A model generated the notes under the pieces. It was not told where the DNA came from and did no database searches. It was given only the letters and a program-made list of their open reading frames with translations. The position numbers and the translations under genes are program-made. From an uncultured bacterium (GTDB taxonomy: Bacteria > Verrucomicrobiota > Kiritimatiellia > CAIKKV01 > CAITUY01), in assembly GCA_903934155.1 (NCBI GenBank), contig CAIZMS010000343.1, positions 1 to 11,057 on the forward strand: a stretch of DNA of 11,057 bases, in the 5' to 3' direction. Below are positions 1 through 6,604 of the stretch, in pieces (within the stretch, counting starts at the first letter, position 1; each line of letters opens with the position of its first letter).

Positions 1-721
1 GAATGTTCATAACCTGGCCGGACGCCACCTCAAGTTCGGCAATCAACCGGGCCGCCCGGTTCCGAAAAAAGGCATAGAACGCCATGGTCGGGATGCCGAC
101 AATCAACCCGGCGGCCGTAGCCACCAGAGCCTCTCCCACACCCGCCGCCAACAACATGGGCTTGGCCTTTGTCAAATCCAGGGCCACCGCGTTAAAGGCG
201 TGAATCATACCAAACACCGTGCCCAATAGCCCCACCATCGGAGACAAAACCGCGAGATCAAAAAGATACTGGGTCTGCCCTTGAATGATCAGAGCCTGCC
301 GTCCGCCTTCTCCCTCTATGACATCCTTTAATAACGCCGGATCCGGCTTTTCGCCGGACCGGGCATAATCAATCGCTGAAACGGCAACCTCCGAAAAGGC
401 GCAGGGTTTGTAGCCGCAGGCGGATCGGGCATCAACCCACTCGCCCGTCTCCAGTTTATCAAGAACATCATCCCGAAGCGCAGGCGGAACCACCTGACTA
501 CGACGCAAAATAACAAAAAAGTAGATCACCAAAGCCAGGCCGACTACCGACATCAATCCGAGCACCACCATCACCGCGCCGCCCCGGCTCAACATATCCA
601 GCAACGGAACCTGCTGCGTGGCCAAAAGGTCATCCTTTCCGGCCGCCTGCGCAAGGGAGGCGAGGAACAATGCGACAACAGCAACGACAGGCACTGAAAA
701 ATATTGACTGATTTTATTCAT
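1..721 (-). CDS. MotA/TolQ/ExbB proton channel family protein (partial, 3' end outside window)
   Basis: Inner-membrane proton-channel subunit of the ExbB/TolQ/MotA family. Such proteins work with an ExbD/TolR-type partner to pass proton-motive force to an envelope machine. I translated 240 residues from the ATG at 721, and the frame runs open off the left edge. Residues 8-27 form an N-terminal hydrophobic stretch ending in AQA, which looks like a signal peptide. Membrane segments follow at about 45-72, 156-178 and 192-216. The diagnostic stretch SPMVGLLGTVFGMI is at 160-173, followed by the Gly/Ala-rich GVGEALVATAAGLIVGIP. A GAGGG Shine-Dalgarno lies 5 bases before the ATG. The gene begins 54 bases after argH and is probably cotranscribed with it; an exbD-like gene would be expected just past the window edge. 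The family is secure, but the subtype (ExbB, TolQ or other) and the energised partner cannot be told from here. Confidence 0.9.
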   Translation of the reverse strand, partial: MNKISQYFSVPVVAVVALFLASLAQAAGKDDLLATQQVPLLDMLSRGGAVMVVLGLMSVVGLALVIYFFVILRRSQVVPPALRDDVLDKLETGEWVDARSACGYKPCAFSEVAVSAIDYARSGEKPDPALLKDVIEGEGGRQALIIQGQTQYLFDLAVLSPMVGLLGTVFGMIHAFNAVALDLTKAKPMLLAAGVGEALVATAAGLIVGIPTMAFYAFFRNRAARLIAELEVASGQVMNI

Positions 722-775
722 GTATTCCCTCTCTCTGTTTCACTGACTCCAAAAACTTTGCCCTTCCGGGTCCTG

Positions 776-2164
776 TCACTCCACCGGGTACTTGATCCCC
801 ATCAGTTTCGTCACAGCCTTGCAATGGGCGGACCACTCCTCGTTCTGCCACTCCCGACCCGCCTTGATCCGTTCCCCATACCATCCAAAGTCCAGTCCGT
901 TGGGCGCCCCAAGATGCGTTTTCTTCAACACCGCCTCGGACGCATCCATCGTCTCCAATTCGTTCAGGTTAGCCTTGATGTAGTGGTAGGCATCCCGGAA
1001 GGGCATACCCCGCCCCACCAGCTCCAGCGCACGGTCGGTGGCGAAAACACCCGGCGAAAAGCCCTTCAGCAACGCCTCGGCATTGACCTCCATCCGCTCC
1101 GTCATCTGAGCCATGCTTCGCAAACAGGAGCGGGTCGTGGCTACCCCCTCCATGAAGGGGCCCTTGGTTTCCTGAAGGTCGCGGTTGTAACCGCTGGGAA
1201 GGCTTCGGGCAATGTCCATCACGGCCAGTTCACAGGCCATCACTCGGGCCACGCGAGCCCGAACCAGCTCCACCACATCAGGATTATTCTTCTGCGGCAT
1301 GATACTGCTTCCCGTCCCGTATTCCGCCGGCAATGTGAAATACCCGAACTCGGGCATGGTGAACAGCATCAGGTCCTGCGCCAGGCGCGACAACGAAAGC
1401 ATCACCTGCGTCATCGCCTGAAGGATCAGCGTCTCGATCTTGCCGCGGGCATTGTTGGCATACAACACGTTGTGAACCGGACGACTAAACCCAAGCAGGC
1501 GTGCGGTGAGCACCCGGTCAATCGGAAGCGGAACGCCATAACTGGCCGCCGAACCGAGTGGACACTGGTCGTTCAAATCATACACCGCCATGAGCAGGGC
1601 GACATCGTCAAGCAGACTCTCCGCATGCGCCGACGCCCATAACCCCACCGAGCTGGGCATGGCTGGCTGCATATGCGTTCGTCCCACCATGGGAACCTTC
1701 ACATGCCGCTTAGCGAATCCCACCAGAACGTCCGCTAGCGCCAGGGCTTCAGACACGGCTCCGATTAACTCTTCCCGGGCAAATAAACGAAGATCCACCG
1801 CCACCTGGTCGTTCCGGCTGCGGCCCGTATGAATCTTTTTACCCAAATCGCCCAGTTTCGCGGTGAGAATCCGCTCCACCGCTAGGTGCACATCCTGATC
1901 GTCGAGGGAAATTGAAAACTGCCCCGCAGCCGCACGCTGCATAATGGACCCCAGCTCCCGAATCACCGCCTTGCACTCGGCTCCGGTGATCACCTTCGGA
2001 CGGATTGGCATTCGGGAAAGCATGGCGACATGGGCGGCGGATCCAATGCAGTCAGCTTGAACCAGCGCCAAGTCAAGTTGCAGGTCGCTTCCGGCGGTAA
2101 AATCCAGTACGGAGGAATCAATTGAGCCCACGGTGGTTTTGCGTGTCATCTTGCGAGATGTCAT
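776..2164 (-). CDS. argH: Argininosuccinate lyase
   Basis: Last step of arginine synthesis: cleaves argininosuccinate to arginine and fumarate, as a cytoplasmic homotetramer. Numbering from the ATG at 2164 (462 residues), the fumarase/aspartase-superfamily motifs are HTGRSRNDQ (112-120), GRTHMQPAMP (161-170, with the conserved His) and the flexible serine loop GSSIMPQKNNPD (285-296). SGYNRDLQETK (324-334) and GMPFRDAY (386-393) follow. The N-terminus lacks the LWGGRF opening of E. coli-type enzymes, and many segments resemble the variant I know from Bacteroidetes. The usual KKNP in the signature is KNNP here, which still fits the GSxxMxxKxN pattern. The reading frame also has an ATG at 2194 that shares one base with the preceding stop (TGATG), which could allow coupling. 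I prefer 2164 because AGAGGG sits 9 bases upstream, while 2194 has no Shine-Dalgarno. Product call is secure; the start is less so. Confidence 0.92.
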   Translation of the reverse strand: MTSRKMTRKTTVGSIDSSVLDFTAGSDLQLDLALVQADCIGSAAHVAMLSRMPIRPKVITGAECKAVIRELGSIMQRAAAGQFSISLDDQDVHLAVERILTAKLGDLGKKIHTGRSRNDQVAVDLRLFAREELIGAVSEALALADVLVGFAKRHVKVPMVGRTHMQPAMPSSVGLWASAHAESLLDDVALLMAVYDLNDQCPLGSAASYGVPLPIDRVLTARLLGFSRPVHNVLYANNARGKIETLILQAMTQVMLSLSRLAQDLMLFTMPEFGYFTLPAEYGTGSSIMPQKNNPDVVELVRARVARVMACELAVMDIARSLPSGYNRDLQETKGPFMEGVATTRSCLRSMAQMTERMEVNAEALLKGFSPGVFATDRALELVGRGMPFRDAYHYIKANLNELETMDASEAVLKKTHLGAPNGLDFGWYGERIKAGREWQNEEWSAHCKAVTKLMGIKYPVE

Positions 2165-2173
2165 GGAATCTTT

Positions 2174-2179
2174 CCCTCT
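2174..2179 (-). promoter_or_regulatory. Shine-Dalgarno favouring the internal argH start
   Basis: The minus strand reads AGAGGG here, 9 bases before the ATG at 2164. The alternative in-frame ATG at 2194 overlaps the upstream stop codon but has no purine-rich site in front of it. The site therefore supports the shorter ArgH. Translational coupling from 2194 remains possible. Confidence 0.5.
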
Positions 2180-2193
2180 GTTTCCCTTAATCA

Positions 2194-3465
2194 TCAGGGC
2201 TTATGGTATCTTTTCTCCGCTTCGTCAATATAAGACTCTATTGCGCTTTTTTCAAGCTCAGGAACCAAGCCGTCCGACGCCCCCGGCTTCTGTTCCAGCC
2301 GTTTTTCGGACATGTCCCGCTCCACTTCGTCCAGATACGCTTCGCGGGAACGGGTCAGGGTTTCCAACTGCTCCAAGGCGGATTCAGCCCGGCTCAATCG
2401 CCATTTCAAAATCGGCGTCCAAGTCCCATAGACCACTCCCTCATAAAAACGGCCATACAGATTTGCAATCGCCACAAGTTCCGGAGCCTTTCCCATCGTG
2501 ACCACCTGAAGCCGCTCTATTTTGAGGGCGGCCCCGTTCGCGACAGCCACGGGCCATTTCCTCCGCGCCGCAATAACTTCACGAGGTTGAACGCAAACCG
2601 GCTCCGGGGTATTGAATTCCATGGGCAACTCCGCCTTCACCTGATCAATCAGGTCTAGCGAAAGCCCACCAAAATCCTGTATAGCGCGCCCCTGCCGCTG
2701 CCGCCACTCCTTCCACTGGATCTCCAGCCCCGCCACGGACTCCGCCTGAACTCCCGCCAAAGCAAGCCATTCTGGGGATACCGGCTCCTGCCGTACCACA
2801 CGCTCCAGAACCCGATCCAGGGCTTCAGGAACAGAATTGATCCATGCCACCAGAAGCCCGCACAACGCCTGCCGACTGTGCCAGCCCTCAGGAAGCTGCT
2901 CCCACCCCATCACGACGGAGGCTGGAGTTGCCCCCAGTTCAGCCCCGGCAACCTCCACGATTTTTCGATTCATGGCCACTTGTCCCTTGTCCAGATTCCG
3001 GGCAAGTCCCACGCTGAGCCACCGGGGAATCTCAGGAATAACGGACGGAAGTTCAGCCTCGCGACGGCGACGATCCACCATTCCTGCCAACAGTAACCGG
3101 ATCAACCCCTCCTGAATCAGGTCGTAATCCACCGTGCCAGTTCGGGAGAGGGTAAGCCCGCGCTTCAGCACCCCTTCGTTGCGGGAGCAGGATACGGATA
3201 CGGGGCCCGACTCCTCCAGGAGAATCTCGATTACACTCCGACGTTCCGGAGGAATTGGTATTCCCAGAAACCGCTCGAACTGAAGGGTCATATCTTCAGC
3301 CCAACGAGTATAATCTGTGTTTTCGAGAGTGTCTGCCCCCACAACCCGGTAGCGACCGGAGGCACTCATGGTCACAACGGGAACGGAAAAAGCAGAGGGA
3401 AGCCATAAAAAGAGGAGGGAAGCTGCTAAACATTGAAGCTTCAGCATCGGGAATCGAAGGCTCAC
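2194..3465 (-). CDS. Exported protein resembling an inactive MA-clan metallopeptidase, C-terminal coiled coil
   Basis: I do not recognise a named family with certainty. The 423-residue product begins with a signal peptide (hydrophobic core about 11-25, ending in SAFS), so the rest should be periplasmic or exported. Residues 114-159 hold YDLIQEGLIRLLL followed by IPRWLSVGLARNLD. In the peptidase-MA-like (gluzincin) family the matching pattern is a HELTH-type zinc motif followed by PxWLxEGLA. Here both zinc-binding histidines and the downstream glutamate are absent, so if the relationship is real the protein is a pseudo-enzyme. SRQALCGLLVAWINSVPEALDRVL (197-220) matches the helix that usually follows in that family. 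Residues 352-415 are highly charged and predicted coiled coil. The start is GTG, overlapping the upstream stop as GTGA; an ATG at 3447 would give a tighter signal peptide, but neither has a Shine-Dalgarno. The stop overlaps a possible argH ATG. Confidence 0.7.
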   Translation of the reverse strand: MSLRFPMLKLQCLAASLLFLWLPSAFSVPVVTMSASGRYRVVGADTLENTDYTRWAEDMTLQFERFLGIPIPPERRSVIEILLEESGPVSVSCSRNEGVLKRGLTLSRTGTVDYDLIQEGLIRLLLAGMVDRRRREAELPSVIPEIPRWLSVGLARNLDKGQVAMNRKIVEVAGAELGATPASVVMGWEQLPEGWHSRQALCGLLVAWINSVPEALDRVLERVVRQEPVSPEWLALAGVQAESVAGLEIQWKEWRQRQGRAIQDFGGLSLDLIDQVKAELPMEFNTPEPVCVQPREVIAARRKWPVAVANGAALKIERLQVVTMGKAPELVAIANLYGRFYEGVVYGTWTPILKWRLSRAESALEQLETLTRSREAYLDEVERDMSEKRLEQKPGASDGLVPELEKSAIESYIDEAEKRYHKP

Positions 3466-4163
3466 GGGGCCAACACCAGGGTGACCTTGGATTCCTCGAT
3501 GGCAACCGTCTTCAGTGAGGAAACCACGCGTTTTTCGCCGATAATGTCTCCAAACAACGAGGAGAAGTACTCAATCACCACATTTCTCGAAGATCCGGGA
3601 AGGGGGAGATGCCCAATCCGACATCGCTCAACAATCAACACGCCAGCTTGAAATCCCGCCCGCATATCCATGGAAACCGAAATTTTTACTTTAGCCAACC
3701 AAGTGATCGCCTTGGGTGGAGACCAGTCGAACCCAGTATAAAGGTCAAACACGCCCGTCTTGAGGTCGATCGCCAGTTTGCCGACCTTTCGGGACTTTGC
3801 CCGTTCCGCCAGAAAACCGTTCAACTCCCCTTCCGACAGGTCAATTTTGATTTCACGATTATAGGACAGGGCGGTTCGGGCCGCCTTTGCCTTGATCGGT
3901 ATCTGAACCGAACCCGCCGCCTCAATAAAGACAGGGGGCGTTTTGACCGGCCAGAGAATCGCCCCCACCAGTCCCCCCACACTCAGGATCAGAAGCCCCA
4001 TCACCAAAACCCGAATCCACTTCCCGAAATCAACTTCCCTCCGGGCATTCAAATCCGTCATCGCCGTATCGTGCAGGTTAAGTTTCTGTCCGCACGACGA
4101 ACAAAACACGCGTCCCAGTTCGTTTTGAAAACCGCAATTTGAACATTCGATGTGAATTGCCAT
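3462..4163 (-). CDS. Zinc-ribbon protein with one membrane segment and a YpmS-like extracytoplasmic domain
   Basis: A 233-residue protein of unknown function. Residues 7-24 form a zinc ribbon with two CxxC knuckles (Cys7, Cys10, Cys21, Cys24). A polar linker follows, then one hydrophobic segment at about 50-72 and a C-terminal domain of about 160 residues. Arg50-Arg51 on the N-terminal side suggests the ribbon faces the cytoplasm and the large domain lies outside. The C-terminal domain has IDLSEGELNGFLAERA (107-122), then alternating beta-type segments and GHLPLPG (184-190). This faintly recalls the DUF2140/YpmS layout of an LSExELN helix followed by a beta sheet, but that is only a resemblance. 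AAAGGAA stands in front of the ATG at 4163. The gene lies 23 bases after fmdB and overlaps the next gene by GTGA, so the two are probably translated together. Confidence 0.75.
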   Translation of the reverse strand: MAIHIECSNCGFQNELGRVFCSSCGQKLNLHDTAMTDLNARREVDFGKWIRVLVMGLLILSVGGLVGAILWPVKTPPVFIEAAGSVQIPIKAKAARTALSYNREIKIDLSEGELNGFLAERAKSRKVGKLAIDLKTGVFDLYTGFDWSPPKAITWLAKVKISVSMDMRAGFQAGVLIVERCRIGHLPLPGSSRNVVIEYFSSLFGDIIGEKRVVSSLKTVAIEESKVTLVLAP

Positions 4164-4186
4164 GGCGTTCCTTTCGGGCCTCGGAT

Positions 4187-4420
4187 TTATTTTTTACTCT
4201 CGGTCGATCCGGAATCGGCGCTCGCGCCACTCTTGTAACTGGAACTCCGGTAGTCGGTTTGATAAAAACCCGATCCCTTGAAAATGATTCCGGCCCCGGA
4301 TCCCATCAAACGCTTCACGATTCCCTTGCATGTGGGACAACGCTTTAGTTTCGCATCCTTGATATTCTGAAACACTTCAAAATGGCCGCATTTTTTACAC
4401 TCATAATCGTAGGTCGGCAT
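4187..4420 (-). CDS. FmdB-family small zinc-ribbon protein
   Basis: A 77-residue protein of the FmdB/CxxC_CxxC_SSSS family, named after a putative regulator of formamidase expression; the molecular role is not established for most members. The opening MPTYDYECKKCGHFEVFQ and the second knuckle CPTC give four cysteines for one zinc. GAGIIFKGSGFYQTDYR is the family's conserved middle. The tail is a disordered Ser/Gly/Lys stretch ending SGSTESKK. The reading frame extends upstream to an ATG at 4447, but I chose 4420 for three reasons: homologues start with MPTYDYEC, GGAG lies 5 bases upstream, and the predicted transcription start (about 4441) is downstream of 4447. It is probably the first gene of the transcript running to the left edge. 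Confidence 0.92.
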   Translation of the reverse strand: MPTYDYECKKCGHFEVFQNIKDAKLKRCPTCKGIVKRLMGSGAGIIFKGSGFYQTDYRSSSYKSGASADSGSTESKK

Positions 4421-4447
4421 AGCAACTCCAATCCAGATAAGGCTCAA

Positions 4448-4476
4448 ATCGTATCGGCGAAGCCCCGTCGTGTCAA
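4448..4476 (-). promoter_or_regulatory. Sigma70-type promoter upstream of the fmdB-like gene
   Basis: On the minus strand a perfect -35 box TTGACA (4476-4471) is followed by a 17-base spacer and TACGAT (4453-4448), which matches four of six TATAAT positions including the key A and final T. The predicted start of transcription is near 4441, giving a leader of about 21 bases that contains the GGAG site of the fmdB-like gene. It sits in the 111-base gap after cmk, the largest in the window. This suggests that a new transcription unit starts here even though all neighbours run the same way. No operator was recognised. Confidence 0.7.
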
Positions 4477-4531
4477 TGCTTCGAGCAAAACGGGAACGAT
4501 GAAAATAGGAGGCATTCGCGACCCGGCCAGC

Positions 4532-5200
4532 CTATCCATTACCGCGAAGCCGACGAAGGATCTGCTCCACAACCTGGTCAATGGAAAGACCGGTTGTATC
4601 AACCACCTGCGCATCGGGAGCAAGCTTCAGGGGAGCGGTCTTCCGACCGGAATCACGCTGATCGCGAGTTTTCAGGGAATCCATGACCCGGTTGACATCC
4701 GCTGTTTCCCCGGCGGGCTTAAGCTCCGCATGACGGCGCCGGGCGCGCTCCTCGGGACTCGCGTCGAGATAAAACTTGGCGTCAGCTTCAGGGAACACCA
4801 CCGTTCCTATGTCACGCCCCTCCATCACCAGATCTCCCAACCCGGCCATATTCCGAAGCCATTGCGTCACCTGCGCCCTCACTTCAGGGATTGCCGCAAC
4901 CCAACTGACCTGTTCGCTAACGCGTTCGGTCCGGATCTCGGCCCGGGGCTCGATCCCGTCAATCCGGTACCGCACCGCGCCCGCCTCGACAAAAAAATAG
5001 ACCTTCATGCGCCCCATGGCGGCCACTACCTCCGCCGACTTCGCAGGATCACAGCCCATCCCGGCCGCTTTCCAGGCAATCCCCCGGTACAAGGCGCCGG
5101 AATCCACATATTGATACCCAAGCCCCGCCGCCACCTTTCGCGCCACGGTCGATTTCCCAGAGGCCGATGGCCCATCAATTGCAATCACTTTATTCAGCAT
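4532..5200 (-). CDS. cmk: Cytidylate kinase
   Basis: Phosphorylates CMP and dCMP with ATP in pyrimidine nucleotide recycling, in the cytoplasm. The 222-residue product (E. coli Cmk is 227) has the P-loop DGPSASGKST (9-18) and the NMP-binding YVDSGALYRG (31-40). It also has EGRDIGTVVFP (127-137), the Arg-rich ERARRRHAEL (151-160) and RDQRDSGRKTAPLKLAPDA (179-197), all characteristic of the family. I chose the ATG at 5200 rather than the in-frame ATG at 5224 because homologues begin a few residues before the P-loop and AAAGG lies roughly 10 bases upstream. The start lies inside the 3' end of aroA (11-base overlap), a common aroA-cmk arrangement that implies cotranscription. Residues around 59-76 are somewhat divergent, but no key residue is missing. 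Confidence 0.95.
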   Translation of the reverse strand: MLNKVIAIDGPSASGKSTVARKVAAGLGYQYVDSGALYRGIAWKAAGMGCDPAKSAEVVAAMGRMKVYFFVEAGAVRYRIDGIEPRAEIRTERVSEQVSWVAAIPEVRAQVTQWLRNMAGLGDLVMEGRDIGTVVFPEADAKFYLDASPEERARRRHAELKPAGETADVNRVMDSLKTRDQRDSGRKTAPLKLAPDAQVVDTTGLSIDQVVEQILRRLRGNG

Positions 5201-6515
5201 GGCCGCCAACCTTTCGAAGATCATCCCAGAATTCCGGATAGGATTTGTTCACGCAGGCGATATCATCCAATCGCACCGGTGCATCCGCTGACATGGCCAG
5301 AATGGCCATCGCCATGGGAAGACGATGATCGCCGTAGCTGTCAATCGTCACCCCGCCCCGCAACGTTGCCGGGCCCTCAATAACCATCCCGTCGGGTCGC
5401 TCTTCCACCCTCACCCCCATCCGGGTAAGATTATCCACCACGCTTCGGATCCGATCGGACTCCTTCACCCGTAGCTCAGCCGCATCCCGGATAACCGTAC
5501 GCCCCTCTGCGAGCGCGCCGGCCACGGCGACCAGCGGAAGTTCATCGATCAAGTCTGGAATTTCTGAACCGCAGACCTCGGTTCCGCGAAGCCGCCGCCC
5601 CTGGACGCGTATCGTTCCCATATCCTCGCAGGCTGTGGCATCGGCACTTGCTTCGAAATGAATGGAAGCTCCCATACGCCTCAAAACGGCCACCAAGGCG
5701 TTCCGGCGGGGATTCCACCCCACGCCAGGCAACTCAACCGACCCTCCTTCGCGACAGGCTGCGGCCGTGATCCAGAATGCGGCGGAGGAAATGTCGCCGG
5801 GCACATTCCAGGCGCGGGCCTGAATTTTCGGCCCGGCGGCGCCACAGCCCTGCAGGGAAACCCGAAGTCCATCCACCCTGACCGGGATTCCCATCGCCGT
5901 CAACAGTCGCTCGGTATGGTCGCGCGTCGGACTGGTCTCCACCACCGTGGTGCACCCCTCAGCAAATAAGCCTGCAAACAGCACACAGGACTTCACCTGG
6001 GCCGAGGCGACCGGCGGGGCATACTCAATCCCGCGCAAGGTTCCGCCCGTGATCCGGATCGGTGCACACCCGTTATTCCCCAACAATTCGACGGCGGCCC
6101 CCATCCGAGTCAACGGCTCGGAAATACGGCGCATGGGGCGGGATCGCAAGGAGGCATCACCCGTCAATTCGGTGGTGAATGCCTGTCCTGCCAATAATCC
6201 TGCCAGCAACCGGATGCCGGTTCCTGAATTCCCCATATCCAACACACCGGCGGGGCGTTGAAAAGGGCCACCGGTTCCCGTAATCCGGAGCTCTTCCCCC
6301 GTGAATTCAACCTGAGCGCCCAGCCCGGTCATGGCCGCAAGGATCGTGATGCAGTCCTCACTACGGAGAAATCCACGAACCGTTGATGTGCCTGAGGCTA
6401 ATGAGGCCAGCATGGCAATCCGGTGCGAAATGCTCTTGTCGCCTGGAACCGACAAAACACCCTGCATACGCGGGCAAGGCGACACCGTGATACTCTTTGA
6501 CTGTTGTGCGCTCAT
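5190..6515 (-). CDS. aroA: 3-phosphoshikimate 1-carboxyvinyltransferase (EPSP synthase)
   Basis: Sixth step of the shikimate pathway: joins phosphoenolpyruvate to shikimate-3-phosphate in the cytoplasm. The 441 residues span the whole family. The phosphate-binding GDKSISHR is at 25-32, GNSGTGIR at 95-102, SRPM at 125-128 and SAQVKS at 171-176. Catalytic Asp324 is in LIDELP, AELRVKESDR is at 346-355 and YGDHR at 394-398. PVASAQVKS and RDHTERLL look more like Bacillus-type or class II enzymes than the E. coli type, but the PEP-site loop keeps glycine (GNSGTG), so sequence alone does not settle the class. The ATG at 6515 gives a normal N-terminus (ITVSPCPRMQGVLSVPGDKS) but has no Shine-Dalgarno; a small hairpin and a possible promoter lie directly in front. 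It follows rlmN after 89 bases and overlaps cmk. Confidence 0.96.
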   Translation of the reverse strand: MSAQQSKSITVSPCPRMQGVLSVPGDKSISHRIAMLASLASGTSTVRGFLRSEDCITILAAMTGLGAQVEFTGEELRITGTGGPFQRPAGVLDMGNSGTGIRLLAGLLAGQAFTTELTGDASLRSRPMRRISEPLTRMGAAVELLGNNGCAPIRITGGTLRGIEYAPPVASAQVKSCVLFAGLFAEGCTTVVETSPTRDHTERLLTAMGIPVRVDGLRVSLQGCGAAGPKIQARAWNVPGDISSAAFWITAAACREGGSVELPGVGWNPRRNALVAVLRRMGASIHFEASADATACEDMGTIRVQGRRLRGTEVCGSEIPDLIDELPLVAVAGALAEGRTVIRDAAELRVKESDRIRSVVDNLTRMGVRVEERPDGMVIEGPATLRGGVTIDSYGDHRLPMAMAILAMSADAPVRLDDIACVNKSYPEFWDDLRKVGGHAE

Positions 6516-6518
6516 AAA

Positions 6519-6534
6519 AAAGTGCCGCCACTTT
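6519..6534 (-). repeat. Small inverted repeat just upstream of the aroA start
   Basis: The minus strand reads AAAGTG-GCGG-CACTTT and continues with three more T before the ATG of aroA, which begins 3 bases later. The 6-bp stem with a 4-base loop is perfect but weak (two G-C pairs). The T-run makes it look like a minimal intrinsic terminator; it could instead cover the ribosome entry site. No Shine-Dalgarno exists between it and the ATG. Confidence 0.4.
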
Positions 6535-6558
6535 ATCGAGCTGGAGAGGCAAGATCAA
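6530..6558 (-). promoter_or_regulatory. Possible promoter giving a near-leaderless aroA mRNA
   Basis: On the minus strand TTGATC (6558-6553), a 17-base spacer and TAAAGT (6535-6530) each match four of six consensus positions. Transcription would begin near 6523, about 8 bases before the aroA ATG. That would fit the lack of a Shine-Dalgarno. The match is modest and the -10 box overlaps the inverted repeat, so chance is a real alternative. The rest of the 89-base rlmN-aroA gap shows nothing recognisable. Confidence 0.3.
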
Positions 6559-6604
6559 ATTCAAATCAAGCCCTCTTTACACTTCGCAGAGTGAGCAGCG
6601 GAAG

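Noticed and set aside
722..775. Possible terminator between argH and the ExbB-like gene (CCC-GGAA-GGG followed by a T-run on the minus strand)
   Set aside because: The stem is only three base pairs and is separated from the T-run by five bases, too weak for an intrinsic terminator.
704..1642. A 312-codon open frame on the plus strand, opposite argH
   Set aside because: It lies antisense to a gene with full ArgH motifs. Its translation is rich in His, Arg, Gln and Pro with no domain, as expected of a mirror frame in G+C-rich DNA.
4477..4488. TGCT-TCG-AGCA inverted repeat in the cmk-fmdB gap
   Set aside because: A four-base-pair stem with no T-run on its minus-strand 3' side, so neither a terminator nor a convincing operator.
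4382..5383. A 333-codon open frame on the plus strand opposite cmk, the fmdB promoter region and the end of aroA
   Set aside because: It is the antisense of well-supported genes, has low-complexity composition, and shows no recognisable motif.
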